Shown piece after piece: positions 7,452 to 14,567 of a stretch of DNA of 14,669 bases. The DNA lies in contig CAYFJO010000273.1 in assembly GCA_964343305.1 (NCBI GenBank), positions 1 through 14,669 on the forward strand, in the 5' to 3' direction. Within the stretch, counting starts at the first letter, position 1, and the number at the start of each line of letters is the position of its first letter. The notes beneath the pieces were generated by a model. That model was not told the DNA's origin. It saw only the letters and a program-made list of their open reading frames with translations, and ran no database searches. The position numbers were made by a program, and so were the translations under genes. Source of the DNA: CAYFJO01 sp964343305 (GTDB lineage Bacteria; Planctomycetota; Planctomycetia; Pirellulales; Pirellulaceae).

Positions 7452-7481
7452 TTGACAAGTCACCCGTTTGTCAGGTCTAGT
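7452..7481 (+). promoter_or_regulatory. Possible promoter and operator of the APP1 gene
   Basis: TTGACA (7452-7457, consensus -35) is followed after 18 bp by TCTAGT (7476-7481, 4 of 6 to TATAAT), about 50 nt before the chosen ATG. An inverted repeat TGACAA-N9-TTGTCA (7453-7458 and 7468-7473) overlaps the -35 box and could be a regulator site. The regulator is unknown. Confidence 0.42.
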
Positions 7482-7531
7482 CTTTAAGACCATCCAGCCT
7501 TTTGTCTCTGCAAAGCCCCGTCATATTCTTC

Positions 7532-8611
7532 ATGATTATCAAATCCAACCTTGTTTCCAACCTGCGCTGCGGCGACACTGTCATTTTTTTTCCCAGCTAC
7601 GGCCATTTGACGAAGGACGGACGTGCGTGGAAAGTGTATGTGACTGGCGCCGTGATCGAGCCTGAACATGTTGGCATCTATAACCGCATGCTGCTGAAGC
7701 TGTTGCATCGCGTGCTCAAAGCGACTCCGGAAGAGCTTGATGGCGAGATTTTTCGCCAGCGCGTTCAACCGTTTACCGCATCCACACGGCGTGGCAAGCG
7801 AATCGCGATACGCGTGGGCGATCGAGTCTATGCGTTGCAAAAGAAATCCAAACGCAACGGCCACTTTCGCGGCACGCTTCGATTGGACGTGGACGCGGTC
7901 GCCGAATTGGAAGCAGGGGGTGTGATCGATGATCAATGTTTGCAATTTGATGTGGTCATGCCCGGCAAAGACGGGCGTGTTTTTTCCGGCCGAACACATC
8001 TCCTCGACGAAACGGGAACATCGATCATCTCCGACATCGACGATACGATCAAACGCACGGACGTGACCAGCCGTCGGGAGTTGCTGGCGAACACGTTCCT
8101 GCGTGAGTTCGAATCGGTGGAAGGGATGGCGGCGCTCTATCGCCAGTGGCACGATCAGGGCGCCCAATTCCACTACGTCTCGTCCAGCCCTTGGCAACTT
8201 TACGATTCGCTGTCGAATCTTCTTGTCGAAGATGGCTTTCCACAAGGAACGGTGAATCTGCGGGTCTTTCGTTTGCGGGATCACATGATTCGTAAAGTGC
8301 TGTTGATCCGTCGCCAAAAGAAGATGGGGGTGATTAAGAAGCTGGTGGCGACGTTTCCCCAGCGCAAGTTTGTCCTGGTCGGCGATTCAGGCGAGCGTGA
8401 TCCCAATCTGTATGGCACGATTGGAAGACGATTCGCAGACCGAGTGACCGCGATCCTGATTCGCGAATTGCCGGATAATCCGATGACCAAAGCACGCTGC
8501 CGTAAAGTATTTCGCAATGTTTCGCCAGGCAAATGGCAGATCTTCTCGCATTCCACCGACTTGCCTTCCGAGCTTCCAACCAACGGCGTTGGACTTGCCG
8601 CGCTGACATAA
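7532..8611 (+). CDS. APP1-type phosphatidate phosphatase (DUF2183)
   Basis: 359 residues from ATG 7532. A TTG at 7502 would add ten residues, but neither start has a clear ribosome site. The C-terminal half carries the APP1 catalytic domain, a HAD-like phosphatase that in yeast App1 turns phosphatidate into diacylglycerol. Motif I is ISDIDDTIKRTDV (catalytic D168 and D170), motif II is YVSSSPWQLYDSL (about 215-227), a conserved lysine segment KKMGVIKKL follows, and motif IV is LVGDSGERDPNLYG (about 282-295). The N-terminal 160 residues look beta-rich, as is usual for bacterial members. No signal peptide or membrane segment is visible. Lipid phosphatase activity is from the family; the bacterial substrate is not established here. 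RNase D follows 127 bp downstream on the same strand. Confidence 0.88.
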   Translation: MIIKSNLVSNLRCGDTVIFFPSYGHLTKDGRAWKVYVTGAVIEPEHVGIYNRMLLKLLHRVLKATPEELDGEIFRQRVQPFTASTRRGKRIAIRVGDRVYALQKKSKRNGHFRGTLRLDVDAVAELEAGGVIDDQCLQFDVVMPGKDGRVFSGRTHLLDETGTSIISDIDDTIKRTDVTSRRELLANTFLREFESVEGMAALYRQWHDQGAQFHYVSSSPWQLYDSLSNLLVEDGFPQGTVNLRVFRLRDHMIRKVLLIRRQKKMGVIKKLVATFPQRKFVLVGDSGERDPNLYGTIGRRFADRVTAILIRELPDNPMTKARCRKVFRNVSPGKWQIFSHSTDLPSELPTNGVGLAALT

Positions 8612-8738
8612 CGATCGGCCGAATAATTCATGCCAGTCCAACGCACCCCCCCGCCGGGTAGCCAAATGAGCTGGATTCTCTTAAGATGCCCTTGCATTTT
8701 CGGCCATCGTAGGACTCTTTCGAAAGACAGCTCATCGC

Positions 8739-9914
8739 GTGCAATACGAGCAGATATTCACTGAGCAAGACTTTCTCGATTTCTGCGATTCGGTCGCGGA
8801 CGCGGAATTCATCGCGTTCGACACGGAGTTTGTTTCCGAAGATTCTTATCAGCCAGACTTGTGCTTGATTCAGGTGGCCGTCGGGCAGCGATATTTCATT
8901 ATTGATCCGCACGCGATTGAGGACGTGACACCGTTTTGGGAACTGATCGCGTCGCCGGGACACCAGACGATCGTACACGCGGGCCGGGAAGAATTCCGGT
9001 TTTGTTACAACGCCGTGAATCAGACCCCCAGTGATTTGTTCGACATTCAACTTGCATCCGCCTTTGTTGGGTTGGAGTATCCCGCCGCGTACGGCACGTT
9101 GGTTCAGCGACTGGTCGGCAAGACGCTCAAGAAGGGAGAGACTCGCACCAACTGGCGGCGACGGCCGTTGTCGGAACGTCAGCTCGATTATGCGATGCAG
9201 GATATTTTGTATTTGAAGCCCATCCGCGACGAGTTGATTCAGCGACTGGACCAACTGGATCGACGCCAGTGGATCGTCGATGAAATGGCGGCTTGGCAGA
9301 AACAATTGATCGCATCCGAAACGGTCGAACCGTGGCGGCGCGTGTCGGGTGTCTCCGGGTTGGCACCTCGTAGCTTGGCGGTCGTTCGCGAGATCTGGAC
9401 TTGGCGGGAAGGCGAAGCACGCAGCCGAAACCGGCCGCCGCGCCGAGTGCTGCGTGATGATTTGGTGGTTGAATTGGCGAAGCGTCAGACGGCGGATGTC
9501 AAACGCATTCGAGCATTGCGCGGCATGGAACGCCGGGATTTGCAGCGGCACCATGAGACACTGGCTGAGTGTGTGCAACGGGCGCTCGATTTGGACCGCG
9601 ACGACTGTCCACTTCCGTTTCAATCCCGTTCGCTGCCACAAGTGAGCGTGCTTGCTCAGTTTCTTTCGACAGCGCTGAACAGTATCTGTCGATCGGCACA
9701 AGTGGCACCGGGCTTGGTGGGCACCACGCAAGACGTGCGGGAGTTTATCGCGACGAAATTGAATCTGAACAACGGCAGCCCCAAGGAGCCGCTGGTTTTG
9801 ACAGAAGGCTGGCGCGGGGAAATCGTCGGGAGCGAGCTGGAAAAGCTGCTACATGGAGAACGGTCGATCCGAGTGGACAATCCGAGGTCGGACAACCCAC
9901 TGGTCTTTGAATGA
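8739..9914 (+). CDS. rnd: Ribonuclease D
   Basis: 391 residues. A 3'-to-5' exoribonuclease of the DEDD-y superfamily that trims tRNA and other stable RNA ends. Exo I is FIAFDTEF (D28, E30). Exo II is IVHAGREEFRF, with Glu85 where E. coli RNase D has Asp85. Exo III is LDYAMQDILYL (Y151, D155). Numbering happens to match the E. coli enzyme. The HRDC RNA-binding domain spans about 206-285 (RSLAVVREIWTWREGEAR, RRVLRDDLVVELAKRQ). A further C-terminal region (300-391) looks like a second, degenerate helical module. The start is GTG at 8739; no in-frame ATG precedes it after the TAA at 8682, and the ribosome site is weak. It converges on the DUF11-repeat gene, 29 bp away. There is no doubt over the family; the Exo II change is the only oddity. 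Confidence 0.93.
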   Translation: MQYEQIFTEQDFLDFCDSVADAEFIAFDTEFVSEDSYQPDLCLIQVAVGQRYFIIDPHAIEDVTPFWELIASPGHQTIVHAGREEFRFCYNAVNQTPSDLFDIQLASAFVGLEYPAAYGTLVQRLVGKTLKKGETRTNWRRRPLSERQLDYAMQDILYLKPIRDELIQRLDQLDRRQWIVDEMAAWQKQLIASETVEPWRRVSGVSGLAPRSLAVVREIWTWREGEARSRNRPPRRVLRDDLVVELAKRQTADVKRIRALRGMERRDLQRHHETLAECVQRALDLDRDDCPLPFQSRSLPQVSVLAQFLSTALNSICRSAQVAPGLVGTTQDVREFIATKLNLNNGSPKEPLVLTEGWRGEIVGSELEKLLHGERSIRVDNPRSDNPLVFE

Positions 9915-9917
9915 ACC

Positions 9918-9944
9918 GGCGGATGGCTTGAGAATCCGTCCGCC
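9918..9944. terminator. Bidirectional terminator between convergent genes
   Basis: GGCGGATGG (9918-9926) pairs with CCGTCCGCC (9936-9944) as a 9-bp stem with one G-T wobble and a 9-nt loop. It fills nearly all of the 29-bp gap between the RNase D stop (TGA, 9912-9914) and the DUF11-protein stop (TAG, 9944-9946), and shares one base with the latter. No long T run follows on either strand, so its strength is uncertain. Confidence 0.55.
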
Positions 9945-12064
9945 TAGCGATCAATCGTCTCAAACTGTGATTCGTCTTTGTTGTCGGTTCGAGCCGTGCT
10001 GGGAGGGGCGTCGCCGAAAAATCTTGTGGTGCCTTCCGAGACGCGTCGCGTTTCCGGATTGTCGCACGTCAAGGTGCTTCGATAAATGTGATTGCCCGCC
10101 TTGTCACCACGCGCGGTCACGGTTAACACAACCTCGGCACCCGCTTCGATGCGGTCAATGTCGCTGAACAACACCTGGCCCGGCACGACTTCGGCCCGAC
10201 CGCCATCGACGCCGACGGGTTCGATACCATCGGAGAATTGCACCGTGACTTTGACTGCGGTGGCCGCTTTGGTGCCACGATTGATGATCTTCAGTTGGTA
10301 GCTGACGCGTTCACCAACGGGTTGAGGACCCTGCGGGTCGTTGACGGACAGTTTGAGGTCGGCCAACGCTTCGACCGTGGTGGCGACAGAATTCGCGGCT
10401 TGCAAGCCATCGGCGGCGCGAACGCCCGCTTGGAATTCATTGCTGCCCGCTTCCAGCAATTGGCAGGTGACTTCATACACTCGCTCGGCACCAGGATTTA
10501 GCGTGCCGATGGGCCATCGCATGCCGCCTTCCACTTGCTCCGCATTCTGCAGTCCGCCCAGATACTTTGCACCAACCGGAAGCGCGGCGGCGGCTACCAG
10601 CTCTTCTGCCGTTGCATCACCAATGTTGGTCACTTTGAAATTGTACTTAGCGACGCTGCCCGCGTATTTGAATTTCGGACCGTCGATTTCGACAGCAAGT
10701 TTGGCACGGCGAACGACGATGCGTTGGGTGACTTCGGATTTCAGGCCCGCGTCACCAAATGCTTGAACGCGGATCGCAAGTTCGCCGGATTGTCTGGTCG
10801 TCAATTTGGCGTCGAACTGCCGGCGCTGGCCCGCTGGAATGATGCCGATTTTCTCTTGTTCGCCGCCAAATTCGGCCGGATAATTGAGCACGACGTTTTC
10901 GGCGGTGCCCGTTCCTGGATTGGAAACTGTGATCGTATAACTCGCGTCGTCTCCGTACAGCACGTCGAACGGGCCGGAAACGGCGACGTCCAATTTCGGC
11001 TGTTGAACAACGACTCGGGCATTGGATGTGTCTGGCCGAAACGCCCAATCAATGCTCAAATCGATTGGGCGATTTTCTGTGGCCATGAGGTTTAGCGCTA
11101 GTTGCGATTCGGCGCTGCCGGCCAAGCGGTCGATCGTCCAAATCAAACGCGCGGTTTCACCAGGGTCGGATTGCTTACGCACCGTGCCGGACGAGGCACG
11201 ATTGCTGGTAACGTCAACCCAATCGGGCAAGTCGATGGCAACAATGATTTCGCGTGCCGATGTGCTGCCCTGATTGGTCGCTTGGACGACGAACGTTGCC
11301 GCCTTGCCAAGCGTAATCGCCCGTGGACCGACCGTGACAACTTTGATCGATGGGCCAATGCTGCTGATCTCGAGATTCTCGACCTTGGGCACGATGGACG
11401 TTGGAACGTCGTCGTTAGCCTGCGTCAAATTAGGCGATTCGTTAAAGTTTTGCGACGGTGTGGTGTCGACGTTTTGAGTTGGCGTTGAGTTGACGTTTCG
11501 CGCCTGGTTAAATTCCGTCCGGTCAGCGACACGGGGTGTCGTGGGCGAAAGATCATTGTTGGCCGAAGATTTGACTTCCGGCTTGGCCGGCTCTTCTTTT
11601 TTTGGTTCGACCTTAGGTGTGATCGCCGAACGGTCGATTTTGGGAAGCCGTTCAGCTCGACGCGATGAACCGGTGGTCGGGGTTGATCCGCGCAATGAGT
11701 CGACGGATCGCTTGGGCGGTGTCGTGGGACGGCTTGCCTCGGTCGATGTTGACGGTGAGGGTGGCGTCCCGACAGACGGCGACGTGACATTTGAGGAGCC
11801 AGCAGGATTGTTCGGTCGTCGCGAGCGGACCTGTGAATCGTCGTCATCGAGTTCCACAACCGGAGTGGGCGTGCTTGCACTGTCGTTGGACGGCAGGATC
11901 GTGCCGCCGAGATTTTGCCGTAGCGCCTTTAATCGATCGGCCAAACTTGCCTTGGGTTTGGAGCCGGAGGAAAAACCCTCTGATGAATCCTGTGCGCGGA
12001 CCATCATCACGATTCCAGCACCAACGATCAAAAGTGCAAAAAGCAAACTCGTTTTTCGTGACAT
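9944..12064 (-). CDS. DUF11/CARDB-repeat surface-type protein
   Basis: 706 residues from ATG 12064. A TTG two codons earlier is possible; TAGGCG upstream suits the ATG slightly better. A hydrophobic segment (about 5-24, LLFALLIVGAGIVMMV) ending in RAQ is a signal peptide or anchor. Residues 28-230 are low-complexity, rich in Ser, Thr, Pro, Asn and charged residues, with an acidic patch DDDDS and a short repeated 8-residue pattern (VNSTPTQN, VDTTPSQN) near 190-207. The rest is four Ig-like repeats at about 238-345, 356-452, 455-565 and 568-685, each with the DUF11/CARDB wording such as VTNIGDATAEELV or INRGTKAATAV. Such proteins are usually exported, anchored or cell-surface in planctomycetes. 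No enzymatic motif is visible. Confidence 0.82.
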   Translation of the reverse strand: MSRKTSLLFALLIVGAGIVMMVRAQDSSEGFSSGSKPKASLADRLKALRQNLGGTILPSNDSASTPTPVVELDDDDSQVRSRRPNNPAGSSNVTSPSVGTPPSPSTSTEASRPTTPPKRSVDSLRGSTPTTGSSRRAERLPKIDRSAITPKVEPKKEEPAKPEVKSSANNDLSPTTPRVADRTEFNQARNVNSTPTQNVDTTPSQNFNESPNLTQANDDVPTSIVPKVENLEISSIGPSIKVVTVGPRAITLGKAATFVVQATNQGSTSAREIIVAIDLPDWVDVTSNRASSGTVRKQSDPGETARLIWTIDRLAGSAESQLALNLMATENRPIDLSIDWAFRPDTSNARVVVQQPKLDVAVSGPFDVLYGDDASYTITVSNPGTGTAENVVLNYPAEFGGEQEKIGIIPAGQRRQFDAKLTTRQSGELAIRVQAFGDAGLKSEVTQRIVVRRAKLAVEIDGPKFKYAGSVAKYNFKVTNIGDATAEELVAAAALPVGAKYLGGLQNAEQVEGGMRWPIGTLNPGAERVYEVTCQLLEAGSNEFQAGVRAADGLQAANSVATTVEALADLKLSVNDPQGPQPVGERVSYQLKIINRGTKAATAVKVTVQFSDGIEPVGVDGGRAEVVPGQVLFSDIDRIEAGAEVVLTVTARGDKAGNHIYRSTLTCDNPETRRVSEGTTRFFGDAPPSTARTDNKDESQFETIDR

Positions 12065-12230
12065 CGTCAATTCGCCTAAAGTGAGAGTATAAAATGGGCG
12101 TATGTCTCGTATCGGTTAAAACAATCTGCACAGTTTAAGCGGGTTTTCGGATTCTTTATTCTGTGTAACTTATTATGCACTGCTAGCGACAGCATTTGAT
12201 GCAAAACAGAACTTGAAATGATGGAAAGCC
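12065..12230. promoter_or_regulatory. Divergent promoter region
   Basis: This AT-rich gap separates the DUF11-repeat gene (minus) from the TPR gene (plus). TATACT on the minus strand (12091-12086) is a good -10 lying 22 nt before ATG 12064, though no clear -35 was found. TATTAT (12171-12176) on the plus strand could be a -10 for the TPR gene, with only a weak -35 (TTCGGA, 12146-12151). No palindromic operator stands out. Confidence 0.35.
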
Positions 12231-12545
12231 ATGAGTACACCCAGCCGACGCGAGAAACTTGAAAGCATGCTAGCGGACGATCCCAGCGACAGCTTTCTCC
12301 GCTATGCACTCGCCATGGAACTTCAAAAGGAAAGTGAGCACGACCGGAGCTTGGAATTGCTGGACGGATTGATGGCGGACAGCCCGCCGCACTTGCCAGC
12401 ATTCTTCATGGCCGGCCAGCAGTTGGCGGCTTTGGAACAGATTGAAAAAGCAAAATCGGTACTTGGGCGGGGAATCGAAGAGGCTCAACGGCAAGGCGAT
12501 GAGCACGCTCAGGCAGAGATGACTGATTTCCTGGGCGGCCTCTAA
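12231..12545 (+). CDS. Small TPR-like protein
   Basis: 104 residues, ATG 12231 with GGAAAG (12223-12228) just upstream. It is made of short amphipathic helices. The segments DSFLRYALAMELQKESEHDRSLELLDGLMADSP and AFFMAGQQLAALEQIEKAKSVLGRGIEEAQRQGD have the Ala/Leu/Gly pattern of tetratricopeptide repeats, about two units plus a capping helix. No signal peptide or catalytic motif is visible, so it is probably a cytoplasmic scaffold or binding protein. Its partner is unknown. It is read divergently from the DUF11-repeat gene, and the sulfatase is 228 bp downstream on the same strand. Confidence 0.8.
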   Translation: MSTPSRREKLESMLADDPSDSFLRYALAMELQKESEHDRSLELLDGLMADSPPHLPAFFMAGQQLAALEQIEKAKSVLGRGIEEAQRQGDEHAQAEMTDFLGGL

Positions 12546-12600
12546 AACAGTTACTCCTGTCGAACTTCTGTCCTCTGGCCCACCACGTCGTCCAACGTTT

Positions 12601-12711
12601 ATGTTGAGGGAACGGAACATGCCTACCTATTGCGATGACGTCGAACCGGTCGGCTTGATCCACACGATTTCGCGCCCTTATTGGCGTCGCGTGATCAATG
12701 CAGGGCTTTGA
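12601..12711 (+). CDS. Possible 36-residue small ORF
   Basis: In the 228-bp gap before the sulfatase a frame runs from ATG 12601 (or ATG 12619, 30 residues) to TGA 12709-12711. GAGGG (12606-12610) lies 8 nt before ATG 12619. It encodes a peptide with a single Cys and a basic YWRRV segment. Nothing recognisable is encoded, so it may be chance. Confidence 0.18.
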   Translation: MLRERNMPTYCDDVEPVGLIHTISRPYWRRVINAGL

Positions 12712-12773
12712 AACTCGCCATCCTCGATCGTTTTCTCACCACACAATTCTCTTACCCTGGTTGATTTCGAACA

Positions 12774-14240
12774 ATGAATCCTTCCAACGTTCTCTTTATT
12801 CTGTCGGACGAACACAATCGCGACTCGCTGGGCTGTTATGGGCATCCGCTGGTGCAGACGCCCCACCTCGATGCACTTGCGGCCAGCGGCGTTCGGTTCG
12901 ATAACGCCTATACGAATTGCCCGATCTGTGTTCCCGCGCGGGCCAGCCTGGCCACGGGACGGTATGTCCACGAAATCGGCTATTGGGACAACGCGTTTCC
13001 ATACGAAGGGCGGGTTCCCGGTTGGGGACACCGGCTGATCGCCGAGGGACATCGAGTCGACGCGATCGGAAAGTTGCATTATCGCAGCAAAGCCGACGAG
13101 GACGGCTTCTCGAACAAAATTGTCCCGCTTAATGTGGTCGACGGTGTCGGCGACGTGATGGGTTCGATCCGCGACGAACTGCCCCTTCGCGACGGAACGC
13201 GCACTGGGGTCACGGGAGCCGGACCAGGCGAATCCACGTATTTGTCGTACGACGAAGACATTGCTGCAAAGTCATGCCAGTGGCTGCGCGAAGCCGCGGA
13301 CGGGTCGAACGACAAACCGTGGTTGCTGTTCGTCGGTTTCGTGTGTCCCCATCCGCCGTTTATCGCGCCGCCGGAATTGTATGACTTGTACCCGCTCGAC
13401 AAGATTCCCATCCCGGTGCAAAACCGCATTGAGGACCAGCCGCAACATCCCGCGCTGGCCAACATTCGCCATGCACTGCAATACGCTGAACCATTTTCGG
13501 ACGAAGAAATCAAACGTGTGACGGCAGCCTACTACGGCGCGTGCACCCATCTCGATCGGCAGATTGGCAAAGTCCTCGACGCGTTGAACGACACGGGCCT
13601 GGCCGACAGCACTCGCGTCATCTACACGAGCGACCATGGCGAGAGCATGGGCCGTCGCGGTTTGTGGGGCAAGTTCACGATGTATGAAGAATCGGTAGCC
13701 GTGCCCTTCATGATGTCGGGGCCCGATGTGCCAGTCGGGCAAGTTTCCAAGGACGTCATTTCGTTGGTCGATTGTTATCAAACGTTTCTCGATGGACTCG
13801 GTGTGGAACTCAACGACGAGGAGAAACGGTTGCCCGGTCGTTCGCTGTGGCCAATCGCACAAGGTAAGTTGTGCGAGCGTATCGCGCTGAGCGAGTATCA
13901 CGCGGTCGCATCCAAAGGCGGGTCGTACATGATTCGCAAAGGGAAATTCAAGTACATTTATTATGTGGGCTACGACCCGCAGTTGTTCGACCTGGACGCC
14001 GATCCGCTGGAAACCAACGATCTGTCAGCCAGCGACGAGCACCAAACCGTTCGCGCGAATTTGGAAAGTGAATTGCGCAAGATCCTCGACCCCAAATCTG
14101 TCGACGCTCGCGCCAAGACCGATCAACAGGCCCTCGTCGACAAGCATGGCGGGCGCGACGAGGTGCTTCGCCGCGGCACGTTCGTCAATTCGCCGGTACC
14201 AGGAGAAACGCCAACGTTCGTGGCAAAATCGGAATCTTGA
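12774..14240 (+). CDS. Formylglycine sulfatase, choline-sulfatase-like
   Basis: 488 residues, alkaline-phosphatase superfamily. It opens with NVLFILSDEHNRDSLGCYG and has the sulfatase signature CVPARASLATGR, where C52 would be converted to formylglycine by a separate enzyme not encoded here. Other active-site segments are AIGKLHYR (K100, H102), FVCPHPPF (H193), YTSDHGESMG (D287, H288) and GKFTMYEES (K300). The calcium-site start is S-D-E rather than the common D-D, as in choline-sulfatase relatives; WDNAFPYEG and GWGHRL also suit that group. No signal peptide is visible, so it may act in the cytoplasm, unlike many planctomycete polysaccharide sulfatases. The substrate could be an organic sulfate ester. 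ATG 12774 is the natural start but lacks a strong ribosome site. Confidence 0.93.
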   Translation: MNPSNVLFILSDEHNRDSLGCYGHPLVQTPHLDALAASGVRFDNAYTNCPICVPARASLATGRYVHEIGYWDNAFPYEGRVPGWGHRLIAEGHRVDAIGKLHYRSKADEDGFSNKIVPLNVVDGVGDVMGSIRDELPLRDGTRTGVTGAGPGESTYLSYDEDIAAKSCQWLREAADGSNDKPWLLFVGFVCPHPPFIAPPELYDLYPLDKIPIPVQNRIEDQPQHPALANIRHALQYAEPFSDEEIKRVTAAYYGACTHLDRQIGKVLDALNDTGLADSTRVIYTSDHGESMGRRGLWGKFTMYEESVAVPFMMSGPDVPVGQVSKDVISLVDCYQTFLDGLGVELNDEEKRLPGRSLWPIAQGKLCERIALSEYHAVASKGGSYMIRKGKFKYIYYVGYDPQLFDLDADPLETNDLSASDEHQTVRANLESELRKILDPKSVDARAKTDQQALVDKHGGRDEVLRRGTFVNSPVPGETPTFVAKSES

Positions 14241-14243
14241 TCA

Positions 14244-14281
14244 GATTCCCGACTTCCGAAGTTTCCAAGCTTTCGGAAGTC
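14244..14281. repeat. 38-bp hairpin repeat, ACTTCCGAAG family, copy 2
   Basis: The stem GACTTCCGAA / TTCGGAAGTC (14251-14260 and 14272-14281) is 10 bp with an 11-nt loop. The unit starts 3 bp after the sulfatase stop, so it can also act as a transcript-end or mRNA-protecting hairpin. Its wording and length match the copy at 7376-7413, with differences mainly in the loop and in bases 6-8. Confidence 0.72.
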
Positions 14282-14509
14282 CCACCCACAATCGCTTTTT
14301 CGCTGGCGATTTTGAGCCAAAATCGTTATTCTATATTTATTGTTTGTGCTGTGCATCGCACTCTGAGTGGCCGCTATTTCGGAACAGACTCTACATCCCA
14401 ACACGGCAAAGAGCAACAAGTTTATGCCAACAGCGTAATGATCGTGGCCTCCGAAACCCTTGGATCAAAACCGAAATCGTACAAACGCAAACCGTAACGA
14501 GAAGCCGTC

Positions 14510-14530
14510 GGACGGATTGGCAATCCGTCC
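14510..14530. repeat. Short hairpin repeat, GGACGG family, copy 2
   Basis: Perfect 9-bp inverted repeat GGACGGATT / AATCCGTCC with a GGC loop (14519-14521), followed by CAC. It has the same design as the element at 6935-6955. Here it sits 37 bp before the next gene's start, so it may be in the leader of that gene. Confidence 0.68.
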
Positions 14531-14567
14531 CACGCGTAGACAGCAATTGGAACAAGGAGATCAAAAG

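Larger units (their letters stand above)
7225..7531. other. Divergent intergenic region
   Basis: This 307-bp gap separates the divergently transcribed small CxxC protein and APP1 phosphatase. It holds a possible minus-strand promoter (7285-7313), a 38-bp hairpin repeat (7376-7413) and a possible plus-strand promoter with an inverted repeat (7452-7481). The stretch 7314-7375 shows nothing recognisable. Confidence 0.6.
14241..14567. other. Intergenic region with two repeat hairpins
   Basis: This 327-bp stretch after the sulfatase contains two hairpin repeats (14244-14281 and 14510-14530). Between them is an AT-rich segment (about 14311-14345, TTGAGC then TATATT at poor spacing) that could hold a weak promoter. 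An open frame of 86 codons on the plus strand (14237-14497) crosses the sulfatase stop and has no recognisable protein character. Confidence 0.55.

Noticed and set aside
7484..8317. Minus-strand 277-codon frame over the APP1 gene
   Set aside because: Antisense shadow. The plus strand has the full HAD-like motif set and this frame has none.
8628..9731. Minus-strand 367-codon frame over RNase D
   Set aside because: Long, but it mirrors the RNase D codons. It has no family pattern, and the plus strand shows all RNase D motifs.
11490..12092. Plus-strand 200-codon frame over the DUF11-repeat gene
   Set aside because: Mirror of the low-complexity Ser/Thr/Pro region; such regions often leave the opposite strand open.
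13272..13901. Minus-strand 209-codon frame over the sulfatase
   Set aside because: Antisense shadow with no motif; the sulfatase is certain on the plus strand.
14237..14497. 86-codon frame after the sulfatase
   Set aside because: It overlaps the sulfatase end and a hairpin repeat, has no ribosome site and no protein-like pattern.
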